A stretch of DNA of 64,000 nucleotides, taken from the NCBI RefSeq assembly GCF_001281265.1, contig NZ_JXDB01000007.1:124001-188000 (forward strand), given 5' to 3'. Of the stretch, positions 45,883 through 54,758 are shown piece after piece. The notes beneath the pieces are model-generated. The model was not told the origin of the DNA and searched no databases. It saw only the letters and a list, made by a program, of their open reading frames with translations. A program made the position numbers and the translations under genes. Position 1 is the stretch's first letter, and each line of letters begins with the position of its first letter. Origin of the DNA: Apilactobacillus kunkeei DSM 12361 = ATCC 700308 (GTDB lineage: Bacteria > Bacillota > Bacilli > Lactobacillales > Lactobacillaceae).

Positions 45883-45911
45883 ATAATATCTTAAAAACAT
45901 TAGTCGGTCAA
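45883..45911 (-). promoter_or_regulatory. Promoter of the pheST T-box
   Basis: -35 TTGACC (45906-45911), 17-nt spacer, -10 TATTAT (45883-45888), minus strand; it stands 3-31 nt from the hxlR stop. Confidence 0.8.
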
Positions 45912-45913
45912 GG

Positions 45914-46261
45914 TTAATCGTTAATATCACACCATTGATCTGACCAGTCATGAATTCGTTCCATGATTGGACCCAATGCTTCACCTTTTTCAGTTAATTC
46001 ATATTGAATTAATGAAGAATCGCAAAATGTTTTACGAGTAATGATACCGTCTTCTTCAAGTTCCTTTAGTCTTTCAACTAATACACGATCACTGCACTTA
46101 GAAACTACGTTTGCAATACATTTGAAACGTTGTGGTCCATTGACCAATAGTGTTTCAATAATTAAACCATTCCATTTCTTGCCTAGCATTTGAAAAGTTT
46201 GTTCAAACTTAGGACACAAATGAAAATCGATTGTGGTGCTCATTTGACTTTCTTTTGCCAT
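45914..46261 (-). CDS. HxlR family transcriptional regulator
   Basis: 115 aa. A winged helix-turn-helix DNA-binding protein of the HxlR/MarR type, usually controlling redox or stress response genes. Diagnostic features are CPKFEQTFQMLGKKWNGLII (first part of the domain, with Cys that is often redox active) and LVERLKELEEDGIITRKTF. Its start overlaps the end of the HD gene by 22 nt (AAGGAGG inside the HD gene), so they form one unit. Regulated genes are not evident. Confidence 0.9.
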   Translation of the reverse strand: MAKESQMSTTIDFHLCPKFEQTFQMLGKKWNGLIIETLLVNGPQRFKCIANVVSKCSDRVLVERLKELEEDGIITRKTFCDSSLIQYELTEKGEALGPIMERIHDWSDQWCDIND

Positions 46262-46767
46262 GAACTAACCTCCTTTTTATAGTGTCTATTTTTAATTTTG
46301 TTTTTTAAATTTTGGTATTTTGGTGCGAAATATTCTCGAATAGCATCGTAATCATCGATAAGTGATACAATCACACTTTCAGCATACTTGGGCTTTGTTA
46401 AAGTCAATCCCCACATATGCTTAGTGATAATGTCTCTTTCCTTATCGTTTAACTTAGTTATTTTTTCAGCATTTCTAAGCGCCACTCTTGGGTGCATATA
46501 AGCATGGGAACCTAAGCGGAACTTGCTTGATCGCCAATCGTAGAAAAATAGGTCATGCAGCAATCCACCACGGGCTGTGGCTTTAGCATCTAAACCGAAT
46601 TTCTTAGCGATTAAATAACTCTCATATGAAACATGAATACAATGTTGTAAACGAGTTGATGAATGATGTTGGATATAGTTATCTAGTCTCAAGACTTCTG
46701 GACTGCTTAGTAAATCAGAAACATAGCTAACATATTCTTTATCATTTCGCCATGCATCTTCTTTCAA
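46240..46767 (-). CDS. HD domain-containing protein (putative phosphohydrolase)
   Basis: 175 aa. HD-superfamily fold: HCIHVSYESYLIAKKFG with metal His, LLHDLF (the HD pair), and HPRVALRNAEKI. Such proteins hydrolyse phosphate esters or nucleotides; substrate unknown. Start TTG at 46767 with TAGGAG upstream. It is between the SpoU methyltransferase and hxlR, the same operon, and overlaps hxlR by 22 nt. Confidence 0.9.
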   Translation of the reverse strand: MKEDAWRNDKEYVSYVSDLLSSPEVLRLDNYIQHHSSTRLQHCIHVSYESYLIAKKFGLDAKATARGGLLHDLFFYDWRSSKFRLGSHAYMHPRVALRNAEKITKLNDKERDIITKHMWGLTLTKPKYAESVIVSLIDDYDAIREYFAPKYQNLKNKIKNRHYKKEVSSWQKKVK

Positions 46768-46791
46768 TATACTATCTCCTAACTCAATAAT

Positions 46792-47562
46792 TTATTTTTT
46801 AAGATGGAACATTGCGATTCCAGCAGCAATCGCTACATTAAGTGATTCTGCTCTTCCCTTGATAGGAATATATAAATTTTTAGTGGTTTGGTCAAGTATT
46901 TTATCTTGCATACCATTACCTTCATTTCCCATTACTAAGGCAAAAGCATCCTTTTTTTCAATCTGATTATAACTCACTGCTTGAGGATTTAATTCTGTTC
47001 CATAAACCGGAATATCGTTTTCCTTAAACTTGCCAATCCAATCAAGTAGGTCACCTTCCAGTAACTTCAAATGAAATTGACTGCCTTGCATTGAACGTAA
47101 AACCTTTGGATTAAATTGACTGGATGTTCCTTCACCAAAGATAACACCGTCAAATCCGGCCGCATCTGCAGTTCTAACCATTGTTCCAATGTTTCCTGGA
47201 TCTTGAATTTGGTCTAACAATAACCAAGAACCAAACATGTCTAATGAATCAAAATGATCTTCTTTTGGTAATTCAACAATTCCAAAAATTCCTTGCGGAG
47301 TTGATGTTGAACCCAATGCCTTTGAAACATCGTCGGTAATTTCAATTACTTCACCGTCAAAAGCATCAATTTCAGCTTGATGTAATTCATACTGCTTATT
47401 TGTAGTTAATACAACTTCAACGTTTTGGTTAGCATTAATCGCTTCAGATACTAAATGCCAACTTTCCAAAATATATTGGTTACTATTTAAACGGCCCTTT
47501 TTTGTTTTTAACTTTGACCATTTTTTTACTCGTTCATTTTTTGCAGAAACAATTTTTTCCAT
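46792..47562 (-). CDS. ysgA: SpoU (TrmH) family rRNA/tRNA methyltransferase (YsgA-like)
   Basis: 256 aa from the ATG at 47562; the longer frame upstream is in the region of the divergent acylphosphatase promoter. It has the N-terminal substrate-binding domain (about 5-95) and the SPOUT knotted domain with DQIQDPGNIGTMVRTADAAG, VMGNEGNGM and IPIKGRAESLNVAIAAGI motifs that bind SAM. The probable target is 23S rRNA 2'-O-ribose, by family. Located upstream of HD-hxlR-pheST as in Bacillus. Confidence 0.94.
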   Translation of the reverse strand: MEKIVSAKNERVKKWSKLKTKKGRLNSNQYILESWHLVSEAINANQNVEVVLTTNKQYELHQAEIDAFDGEVIEITDDVSKALGSTSTPQGIFGIVELPKEDHFDSLDMFGSWLLLDQIQDPGNIGTMVRTADAAGFDGVIFGEGTSSQFNPKVLRSMQGSQFHLKLLEGDLLDWIGKFKENDIPVYGTELNPQAVSYNQIEKKDAFALVMGNEGNGMQDKILDQTTKNLYIPIKGRAESLNVAIAAGIAMFHLKK

Positions 47563-47664
47563 TACTGGATATGACCCCTTTAAGTTATTTATCTTTCCTA
47601 TTATTTTAGCATAATAATCAAATAAAACATATATGTTACTATTGTTTAGTAAGGAGGAATCAAT

Positions 47665-47940
47665 ATGACCAATAAAAATATTGAAATCATCGTTTTTGGA
47701 AGAGTTCAAGGTGTTGGTTTTAGATACAGTACCAAGAAAGTCGCCGATAGAATGAATCTAAATGGTTTTGTCCAAAACTTAAGAGATGGAAGCGTCTTGA
47801 TTCATGTTAACGGTGAAACATCCATAGTTGATGAATTCGTTTCTAAAATTAAAGATTCACCTACATCTTATGGCAGAGTAGATAATATAAAAATAACTAA
47901 TATCAATGAAATTCATGATAAAGGGTTTATAATAAAATAA
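47665..47940 (+). CDS. acyP: Acylphosphatase
   Basis: 91 aa. Small enzyme that hydrolyses acyl phosphates. The phosphate-binding loop GRVQGVGFRYSTKK has the catalytic Arg, and the Asn is in LIHVNGE (about 50-55). AAGGAGG stands upstream of the ATG. It is divergent from ysgA and followed by yidC (75 nt), a conserved pairing in lactobacilli. Confidence 0.95.
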   Translation: MTNKNIEIIVFGRVQGVGFRYSTKKVADRMNLNGFVQNLRDGSVLIHVNGETSIVDEFVSKIKDSPTSYGRVDNIKITNINEIHDKGFIIK

Positions 47941-47982
47941 TTCGGGTTTTTATCTGATATAATTCCAATTTTCTGGTATTAT

Positions 47983-47999
47983 TGTAAATGAAATTTACA
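47983..47999 (+). repeat. Inverted repeat just before the yidC ribosome-binding site
   Basis: TGTAAAT/ATTTACA, 7-bp perfect, 3-nt loop, directly upstream of GGAAAGG. TGATATAAT at 47955-47963 and TGGTATTAT at 47974-47982 are extended -10-like elements, giving possible promoters. Confidence 0.4.
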
Positions 48000-48015
48000 G
48001 GAAAGGTTTTTTGTA

Positions 48016-48945
48016 ATGAAAAAATTAAAGAGATTCAGTGCCCTATCTTTGATTGGAGTTATGGCTTTAGTCTTATCAGGATGTGTACGTGTGGATTCAA
48101 ACGGTAAACCATATGGTCTTACATATGAATACCTTGCTCTCCCAGGTCAACACATTCTAGACTTTATCGCTAAATTCTTCGGCGGATATGGTTGGGCGAT
48201 TATCATTCTAACTATCATCGTTAGAATGATCTTGCTTCCTGCAATGATTAGTCAAACTAAGAAGTCTACTATCATGCAAGAAAAGATGAGCTTCATCAAG
48301 CCTAAGATGCAAGAAATTCAAGAAAGACAAAAAAACGCTTCTTCAAAAGAAGAACAAATGAAGATTCAACAAGAAATGATGCAACTATATAAGGATAACA
48401 ACATTAGCATGGCTGGGGGTATTGGTTGTCTACCATTAATCATTCAAATGCCAATTTACCTTGCCTTATATAACGGAATTCGTTTCTCACCAGAAGTTTC
48501 ACACACTATGTTCTTAGGTGTAAAACTTGGTGACAAGAGTTTAATCTTGGTTGTATTGTCATTCTTAGCATACGTTCTTCAAGGATACTTGATGACTTTA
48601 GGTCTTCCAGAAGATCAAAAGAAACAAATGAAGATGATGGCATACTTTACACCAATCATGATTGTGTTGGTAACATTCAGTGCTCCTGCCGGATTAGGTA
48701 TTTACTTCTTTATTAGTGGTTTATTTGCTTGTTTACAAACATTAATCATTAACATGTACCGTCCAAAGATCAGAGCAGAAGTTGCCGCACAAGCAGCTGC
48801 TCAAGCGCAAAGCGATGAAAAAGTCATTCTACACGATGTAGAAGAGGAAGATTCATCAGAAGAACATGAACAAATCAAAACGGTTGAAGAACATGATAAC
48901 CATGAAGATTTGAGAAAACGTAATTCAGGAAAACAAAATAGATAA
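48016..48945 (+). CDS. yidC: Membrane protein insertase YidC/OxaA (lipoprotein form)
   Basis: 309 aa. Inserts membrane proteins with or without SecYEG. Signal peptide with lipobox LSGC (Cys about 23) marks a lipoprotein; five membrane segments follow from about 55 to 250, including the WAIIILTIIVRMILLP block (with R in the hydrophilic groove) and GGIGCLPLIIQMP. The C-terminal tail is charged and acidic (about 265-309). Only one yidC in this window; a second is likely elsewhere. Confidence 0.96.
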   Translation: MKKLKRFSALSLIGVMALVLSGCVRVDSNGKPYGLTYEYLALPGQHILDFIAKFFGGYGWAIIILTIIVRMILLPAMISQTKKSTIMQEKMSFIKPKMQEIQERQKNASSKEEQMKIQQEMMQLYKDNNISMAGGIGCLPLIIQMPIYLALYNGIRFSPEVSHTMFLGVKLGDKSLILVVLSFLAYVLQGYLMTLGLPEDQKKQMKMMAYFTPIMIVLVTFSAPAGLGIYFFISGLFACLQTLIINMYRPKIRAEVAAQAAAQAQSDEKVILHDVEEEDSSEEHEQIKTVEEHDNHEDLRKRNSGKQNR

Positions 48946-48950
48946 AACAA

Positions 48951-48980
48951 AAAACACCTTTTAAAAAGGTGTTTTTTTAT
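48951..48980. terminator. Terminator between yidC and the aldose epimerase gene
   Basis: Stem AAAACACCTTTT/AAAAGGTGTTTT with a tiny loop and a T tract, between convergent genes. Confidence 0.88.
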
Positions 48981-48990
48981 TACATATTTT

Positions 48991-49866
48991 TTAGAAGAAT
49001 AATAAATCATACTTAGCAGTGAACTTTTTGTCTGGACTAATCTTATTAATGCCGACTTTATGTTCAATTTTTCCGTCTGTATGAACATCGTCTGCGATTC
49101 CCCACCATGGTTCAAGACAAACGAATGGTGCGTCTTTTGCAGACCATAATCCACCGTATTCAATATCGTAGGCAGTCATAGATACTCCATGATCTGAAAC
49201 GTCATTAGATAGAATAGTTGTAAACTCTTCATTCTTAATTTCAACTACCTTAGCATCATCATAAAACAATTCATGTGATAGTTTAATTGGTTGATCTAAT
49301 TCTATTTTTTCAACTTTTTCAAGGTTGGCATATGGAACATCAAATTGAATTTGGTCATATGTTCCTTTATTAGCAAACTTAACAGAATAATCGTCGTATT
49401 GTTCACTTCCATCATTCATCAATGGCACGTTGAATGCTGGATGGGCACCTACTGAAAAGTACATTTCTTTGGTGTCGGTATTAAAAACGTTAATGTTAGT
49501 AGACAACTTATGATTATCCAATTGATAGTGAATAACTAGTTTGAAAGCAAAAGGATACATCTTCTTAGTTTCTTCGTTACTAACAAGTTGCAAATCAATC
49601 CAATCACTACCTTGGTCTAATACATGAAATTCCATATCTCTTGCGAATCCATGCTGACCCATTTCATAAGTCTTGCCGTCGTAAGTGTATTGATTATCTT
49701 TTAGACGTCCAACAATTGGAAATAAAATTGGCGCATGACGAGCCCAATACTTTTTATCACCGGACCAAATGTATTCTAATCCATCAGTACTTTTAACACT
49801 GTTAATTTCAGCACCATGCGTATTAATTTTCACTTTTAGGTGTTCATTACTAATTGTTTTAATCAT
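48991..49866 (-). CDS. Aldose 1-epimerase family protein (LacX type)
   Basis: 291 aa beta-sandwich related to galactose mutarotase. Motifs: HGAEINSVKS, SGDKKYWARHAPILFP (R-H residues of the sugar pocket), YEMGQHGFARD and VGAHPAFNVPL (catalytic His and Asp/Glu region). The LacX subgroup probably acts on phosphorylated or free hexoses; exact sugar not visible. A cre-like site lies within its promoter, suggesting carbon catabolite control. Confidence 0.9.
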   Translation of the reverse strand: MIKTISNEHLKVKINTHGAEINSVKSTDGLEYIWSGDKKYWARHAPILFPIVGRLKDNQYTYDGKTYEMGQHGFARDMEFHVLDQGSDWIDLQLVSNEETKKMYPFAFKLVIHYQLDNHKLSTNINVFNTDTKEMYFSVGAHPAFNVPLMNDGSEQYDDYSVKFANKGTYDQIQFDVPYANLEKVEKIELDQPIKLSHELFYDDAKVVEIKNEEFTTILSNDVSDHGVSMTAYDIEYGGLWSAKDAPFVCLEPWWGIADDVHTDGKIEHKVGINKISPDKKFTAKYDLLFF

Positions 49867-49895
49867 AGTCTCTCCCCTAACAAGTTTCTAACTAC

Positions 49896-49925
49896 ATTTT
49901 ACAATAAAGCGCTTTCATTTTGCAA
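49896..49925 (-). promoter_or_regulatory. Promoter of the aldose epimerase gene
   Basis: -35 TTGCAA (49920-49925), 18-nt spacer, -10 TAAAAT (49896-49901), minus strand. Confidence 0.6.
49904..49918. promoter_or_regulatory. cre-like site (CcpA)
   Basis: ATGAAAGCGCTTTAT on the minus strand matches WTGNAANCGNWNNCW except one position; it sits in the spacer of the promoter, so CcpA binding would block RNA polymerase. Confidence 0.6.
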
Positions 49926-49933
49926 TTGTTATG

Positions 49934-50845
49934 TTAAGATCTTGGAAAAAACTTATTATAATCACGCAACAAATGCTCGTTAGAAACGTGAGTATAAATT
50001 TGTGTCGTTGATAAACTGCTATGTCCTAATAACTCTTGAACTGTCCGTAAATCAGCACCATTATTAAGCATTTCAGTAGCAAACGTATGTCTTAACATAT
50101 GCGGATGAATATTGGTTGTTAAAGATGTTTGCTTAACAATCTCATCTAAAATGTATTCTACTCCACGACTTGTTAATTCGTCACCGTATTGGTTTACGAA
50201 CACATAATCATGGTGTTTGTGATACTTATTAACTAACAAATCGCGACAGTTAGTTTGATATTGTTTTAAAGCCTTAATCAAATAGTTACCAAATGGTAAG
50301 TATCTTTGTTTATTTCCCTTACCAATTACCTTGATAATCCGATTATCAAAATCGATATCGCTAAACTGCAAGTTAACACATTCGCTCACACGCATCCCCG
50401 TATCGTACAGGATTTCAATAATTGCATAATTTCTGTAACTAAGAATCTCACTTTTACCACGCTTGGCCGCTTCAAATAGCTCATATAGTTCCTTTTGATA
50501 AAAGAAGCGCGGTAAATGATTAGGATGCTTTTTTAAGTTCACCTGATCAAACGGATTTTGTGAGACAACATCGTTTCGTTCCAAAAAATGAAAGAATGAA
50601 CGAAGTGATGAAATCTTTCTGATGACAGTATTTCTACTTTCATCGCATTGCTTCAAAATCGTAAGGTAGTTACTGACATCCAAATCATCGGTTTGCTGTA
50701 AGCTACGATTTTCTTCCCCTAATGTTTTTACAAATTCATTGATATCAGATTGATAAGCAATTGCTGTGTTATCAGAATATTGACGTTCATTGATTAAATA
50801 TTTCATGTACCATTCAATTAATTCTTCATCTTGATATTTTTTCAT
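49934..50845 (-). CDS. xerC: Tyrosine recombinase XerC
   Basis: 303 aa. Resolves chromosome dimers at dif with XerD. N-terminal SAM-like DNA-binding domain (about 5-90); the catalytic domain has Arg in YDTGMRVSECVNL, HxxR in HPHMLRHTFATEM, His in LLGHSSLS and Tyr in IYTHVS. All catalytic residues are present, in contrast to the Xer-like gene at 62192. It lies downstream of topA in the dprA-topA-xerC order (hslV/hslU absent). Confidence 0.95.
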   Translation of the reverse strand: MKKYQDEELIEWYMKYLINERQYSDNTAIAYQSDINEFVKTLGEENRSLQQTDDLDVSNYLTILKQCDESRNTVIRKISSLRSFFHFLERNDVVSQNPFDQVNLKKHPNHLPRFFYQKELYELFEAAKRGKSEILSYRNYAIIEILYDTGMRVSECVNLQFSDIDFDNRIIKVIGKGNKQRYLPFGNYLIKALKQYQTNCRDLLVNKYHKHHDYVFVNQYGDELTSRGVEYILDEIVKQTSLTTNIHPHMLRHTFATEMLNNGADLRTVQELLGHSSLSTTQIYTHVSNEHLLRDYNKFFPRS

Positions 50846-50871
50846 TGGCTATCTCTCTTATCTTATTAAAC

Positions 50872-50910
50872 TAATAGCCCCTAAGAGTTTTAAATCTTTA
50901 GGGGCTATTA
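50872..50910 (-). terminator. Hairpin after topA
   Basis: Long perfect stem TAATAGCCCCTAA/TTAGGGGCTATTA, loop about 12 nt, directly after the topA stop. T tract is short, so termination may be partial. Confidence 0.65.
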
Positions 50911-50911
50911 A

Positions 50912-53020
50912 CTATTTTTGTACGGCTTCTTCGTAATCGCCGTTAGGACATACCACTTGGGTACCACCTTTAATCTTCTTTTCTACCAAGAAATTTCCAT
51001 CCTTAGGACAGTCTCTTCCGATTGGTTTATCCCATGTAACAAAATCACATTCAGGATATCTTGAACAACCATAGAAGATACGATTCTTCTTTGATTTACG
51101 TTCAATAACATCGCCCTTCTTACATTTTGGACATGTAACACCAATCTTTTTAACGATAGCTTGTGTATTTCGACAATCTGGGAATCTAGAACAAGCATAG
51201 AACTTACCATATCTTCCCATCTTGATAACCATTGGAGCACCACAGACTTCACAGTTGTAACCAGCTGGTTCGTCTTTAATTTGAACATCTTCCATGTTCT
51301 TTTCGGCGTTCTTAACTTCTTTTTCAAATGGTCTGAAGTACTTATCGACAACTTCAACCCAGTTTTGCTTAGCGTCTTCAATTTCATCTAAGTTATTTTC
51401 AAGGTCGGCAGTAAATTCGATGTTAACGATATCAGGGAAGTATTCTTCGATAATGTTATTAACGATTTCACCTAATTCAGTAGGTTCGAATCTTCTACCA
51501 ACTAACTTAACATAGTATCTCTTTTGAATCGTACTCAAAGTTGGCGCGAAGGTAGATGGTCTACCTACACCGTTTTCTTCAAGTGTTCTGATTAGCTTAG
51601 CTTCACTGTATCTAGCAGGTGGTTGAGTGAAGTGTTGATCCGGATTGTTCTTAGCCATCTTCACTTCGTCACCCTTGGCTAGGTCAGGTAAGATATTATC
51701 TTTTTCTTTTCCCTTGTTGTAAACCTTTAGGAAACCTTCGAACTTAAGCTTTGAACCGTTTGCTCTGAAATCAACACCATTTTGTTCCATGTCTACTGTC
51801 ATGGTATCCATGATAGCAGGTGTCATTTGACTAGCCATGAATCTTGACCAAATCAAGTTGTATAGCTTGTATTGATCATTGGTTAGATATTGTTTTAGGC
51901 TTGCTGGAGTTCTCTTAACAGAAGTTGGACGAATCGCTTCATGGGCGTCTTGAGCACCTTCTGGTAATTTACCCTTAACTGGTTTAGTTGCTGCAAACTC
52001 AGCACCATAATTATCGTGAATAAATTCGGATGCTTCGTGCTTAGCTAAAGCAGAAATTCTAGTTGAATCAGTTCTCATGTAAGTAATCAAACCTTGGTTA
52101 CCATCTTTACCAATATTGATACCTTCATACAATTGTTGAGCCGCCATCATTGTCTTTCCTGTCTTGAAGTTCAACTTAACGTTGGCGTCTTGTTGCATTG
52201 TACTAGTAGTAAATGGTGGTTGAGGTTGTCTCTTACGTTCCTTTTTAACAACGTTTTGAACCTCAAATGGTTTGTTCTTATCGAATTTAGACAACACAGC
52301 TTGAACTTCATCATTACTGTTTAGTTCAGTCTTCTTAGCGTTCACTCCGTAAAAACTGGCCTTGAATGCTTCTCGACCCTTCTTCATGTCGGCATCGATG
52401 GTCCAGTATTCCTTTGGAACGAATTCTTTGATTTCACGTTCTCTTTGGATAATCAACCACAAAGCGATTGATTGAACACGTCCGGCACTTAGACCCTTTT
52501 TAACCTTTTTCCATAGTAATGGAGAAATTGAGTAACCCACTAAACGGTCTAAAACACGACGAGCTTGTTGAGCATCAACTAAGTTCATGTCAATTTCTCG
52601 AGGGTTCTTAAATGCTTCCTTAACGGCATCCTTAGTAATTTCATGGAAAGCAACACGATTCTTATCGTCTTCTTTCAATCCAAGCAAGTGTGATAGATGC
52701 CATGCGATAGATTCTCCCTCTCTATCCGGGTCAGATGCGAGATAAACATTTTTGGCTTTTTTTGCTTCAGCCTTTAGTTCCTTGATTGTTTCGCCCTTAC
52801 CACGAATAGAGATGTAGTGAGGTTCAAAATCGTTATCGACGTCGACCCCCATCTTACTCTTTGGCAGATCTCTAACGTGACCCTTACTAGCAATAACACG
52901 GTAGGTTCTACCTAGGTATTTTTGAATTGTTTTAGCCTTGGTTGGAGATTCGACAATCACTAGTTTCTTTTTTGCCGACTGTCTTTTTTTCTTTGTTGTT
53001 GATTTTGTAGTAGTCGCCAT
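50912..53020 (-). CDS. topA: DNA topoisomerase I
   Basis: 702 aa. Relaxes negative supercoils. Toprim domain with [17 protein letters not shown] and [14 protein letters not shown], active Tyr in [10 protein letters not shown] (about 310-320). At the C-terminus there are two CxxC...CxxxxxxC zinc ribbons (CEVCG...[15 protein letters not shown]...CSRYPEC) and a third with two cysteines. Upstream is dprA (53 nt). Full length. Confidence 0.97.
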   Translation of the reverse strand: MATTTKSTTKKKRQSAKKKLVIVESPTKAKTIQKYLGRTYRVIASKGHVRDLPKSKMGVDVDNDFEPHYISIRGKGETIKELKAEAKKAKNVYLASDPDREGESIAWHLSHLLGLKEDDKNRVAFHEITKDAVKEAFKNPREIDMNLVDAQQARRVLDRLVGYSISPLLWKKVKKGLSAGRVQSIALWLIIQREREIKEFVPKEYWTIDADMKKGREAFKASFYGVNAKKTELNSNDEVQAVLSKFDKNKPFEVQNVVKKERKRQPQPPFTTSTMQQDANVKLNFKTGKTMMAAQQLYEGINIGKDGNQGLITYMRTDSTRISALAKHEASEFIHDNYGAEFAATKPVKGKLPEGAQDAHEAIRPTSVKRTPASLKQYLTNDQYKLYNLIWSRFMASQMTPAIMDTMTVDMEQNGVDFRANGSKLKFEGFLKVYNKGKEKDNILPDLAKGDEVKMAKNNPDQHFTQPPARYSEAKLIRTLEENGVGRPSTFAPTLSTIQKRYYVKLVGRRFEPTELGEIVNNIIEEYFPDIVNIEFTADLENNLDEIEDAKQNWVEVVDKYFRPFEKEVKNAEKNMEDVQIKDEPAGYNCEVCGAPMVIKMGRYGKFYACSRFPDCRNTQAIVKKIGVTCPKCKKGDVIERKSKKNRIFYGCSRYPECDFVTWDKPIGRDCPKDGNFLVEKKIKGGTQVVCPNGDYEEAVQK

Positions 53021-53072
53021 TTACATCCCTCGTCATTTTATTTCTTTTTTAATATCTCCCAAAGGCTAATTA

Positions 53073-53951
53073 TTAATATTTATATTCTTCTAATATGTCT
53101 TTGGCAGTAATTACTGGTTTGGCACCAGCCTGAATTAAATCATTACAACCAACCGATAACTCGCTATCAATCCTTCCTGGGACTGCTAGGACGTTTCGGT
53201 TATTTTGTAGTGCTAAATTAGCGGTGATTAAACTACCTGATCTATACTTGGCTTCAGTTACCAGGATAGAACGTACCAATCCAGCTATAATTCGATTTCT
53301 TTCCGGAAAATGATACCTTGCTGGCCGACAACCAACTGGATATTCGCTTAGCAACAAATGATTTTTTGCAATCGCTCGTTGTAGAGATTCATTTTCTCTT
53401 GGATAATATTGATCTAAACCGGTTCCAATCACAGCAATCGTTTTACCATGATTGGCAATTGCTGCCAAGTGAGCAAGTCTATCAACTCCCTTGGCTAGTC
53501 CAGAAACAATCGTGATTCCGTTATTAATAACATCAGGCATTAAACGCCTAATTACCTCAACAGAATACTCAGTATTATTTCTAGAACCAACAATTGCTAA
53601 TGCTTTATTTTCCAAAAGCCTTAAATCACCAAAGTAAAATAACACAATTGGTGGCAAATATGCTTCTTTTAGTTTCTCCGGATATAAGTCATCTATAATG
53701 GTTAGCCATTTAACATGATTTATATGATGATCAAGTTCACTATTTAATTTATCACTATTATAGAAATTAATAAATGTTTTTGATTTATTTTTAGATAACA
53801 TTAATGTTTCTGCAATCTCTTCAGCAGTCATATTTAACTCATCAGGAATTACTTCATAAGTGCTTTTTAGCCATCGATAAAATCGATATTCTGATTTAAT
53901 ACCGATGCTCTTAGCTAATTTTAGTTTTAATAATAATTCTCTTGTTTTCAT
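53073..53951 (-). CDS. dprA: DNA-processing protein DprA
   Basis: 292 aa from the ATG at 53951, with GGAGG seven nt upstream; the longer frame overlaps rnhB. Loads RecA onto incoming single-stranded DNA in competence. The Rossmann-like domain (about 80-280) has VGSRNNTEYS, GLAKGVDRLAHLAAIANHGKTIAVIGTGLD (given by its core GLAKGVDRLAH) and PVGCRPARYHFPERNRIIAGL. Presence alone does not prove competence. Confidence 0.95.
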   Translation of the reverse strand: MKTRELLLKLKLAKSIGIKSEYRFYRWLKSTYEVIPDELNMTAEEIAETLMLSKNKSKTFINFYNSDKLNSELDHHINHVKWLTIIDDLYPEKLKEAYLPPIVLFYFGDLRLLENKALAIVGSRNNTEYSVEVIRRLMPDVINNGITIVSGLAKGVDRLAHLAAIANHGKTIAVIGTGLDQYYPRENESLQRAIAKNHLLLSEYPVGCRPARYHFPERNRIIAGLVRSILVTEAKYRSGSLITANLALQNNRNVLAVPGRIDSELSVGCNDLIQAGAKPVITAKDILEEYKY

Positions 53952-53991
53952 ATATACCTCCAGTTTTACAAGGTATATACGATAAAAGTGA

Positions 53992-54756
53992 CTAAAATAA
54001 ATCAGAAACTGGTTTAAAACTTCTTCGATGAATTGGCGTTGCTCCATACTTGTGTAAAGCGTCTAAGTGCTTCTTGGTACCATAACCGGCATTGTTGGCA
54101 AAATCGTATTCTGGATATTGCTGATCGTATTGTTTCATTAAGTCATCACGATAGGTCTTGGCTAGGATGCTGGCAGCAGAAACACTGGCGCTCTTTGCAT
54201 CACCCTTAATCAATTTAAGTTGATGGATATCAACATCAATTTGCATTGCATCAACGATGATTTCTTGTGGTAATTCTTTTAATCCCAATACCGCTTCTTT
54301 CATCGCTACTCTAGTTGCTTCATAGATATTAATATCATCAATTAACTTGTTATCAGCAATTCCATATGAATAATCAATTGACTTAGCTTTAATTTGGTCA
54401 GCTAATTCATATCTCTTCTTTTCAGAAAGTTGCTTTGAATCATTAACTTCGTAGACATCAAAATCATGAGGTAGTATCACTGCACATGTGACAACCGGTC
54501 CAGCTAGTGGTCCTCTTCCAACTTCATCGACTCCAGCAATGACATTAATTCCCTCATTCCAAAATTCATGTTCATACTTTAATCTTTGATGAAATTCCTC
54601 TATCTCATGATTTATTTTCTCAATCTGTTTAACACGCTGTGTAATTAATTTTTGCACTCCGACTCTGCTATCATCTTTATATTTTTGCAGTAATTCCGAA
54701 TTTATATCATCAACAGATTTTAAAATTTCTTTAATATCTTTGATTGATTCAGCCAT
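53992..54756 (-). CDS. rnhB: Ribonuclease HII
   Basis: 254 aa. Removes ribonucleotides and RNA from DNA hybrids. The catalytic pattern VAGVDEVGRGPLAGPVV holds Asp-Glu-Gly, and a third Asp is in IVDAMQID and SIIAK-like SAASILAKTYRD; the C-terminus has NAGYGTKKHLDAL and HRRSFKPV. Two-base spacing from rbgA. N-terminal 60 residues form a helical extension, usual in Firmicutes. Confidence 0.96.
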   Translation of the reverse strand: MAESIKDIKEILKSVDDINSELLQKYKDDSRVGVQKLITQRVKQIEKINHEIEEFHQRLKYEHEFWNEGINVIAGVDEVGRGPLAGPVVTCAVILPHDFDVYEVNDSKQLSEKKRYELADQIKAKSIDYSYGIADNKLIDDINIYEATRVAMKEAVLGLKELPQEIIVDAMQIDVDIHQLKLIKGDAKSASVSAASILAKTYRDDLMKQYDQQYPEYDFANNAGYGTKKHLDALHKYGATPIHRRSFKPVSDLF

Positions 54757-54758
54757 TT

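Noticed and set aside
45784-45984. 66-codon minus-strand open frame over the T-box and the hxlR end
   Set aside because: It covers the promoter and stem I of the pheST T-box; hxlR explains the first part in a different frame.
47563-47709. 49-codon N-terminal extension of the SpoU methyltransferase
   Set aside because: It runs through the intergenic region and into the acyP gene; family homology begins at the Met at 47562.
53073-53951. dprA as evidence for a competence system in this window
   Set aside because: dprA is widespread in non-competent bacteria and no com genes are present here.
53952-54047. 32-codon N-terminal extension of dprA
   Set aside because: Would overlap the end of rnhB; a GGAGG site precedes the internal ATG at 53951.
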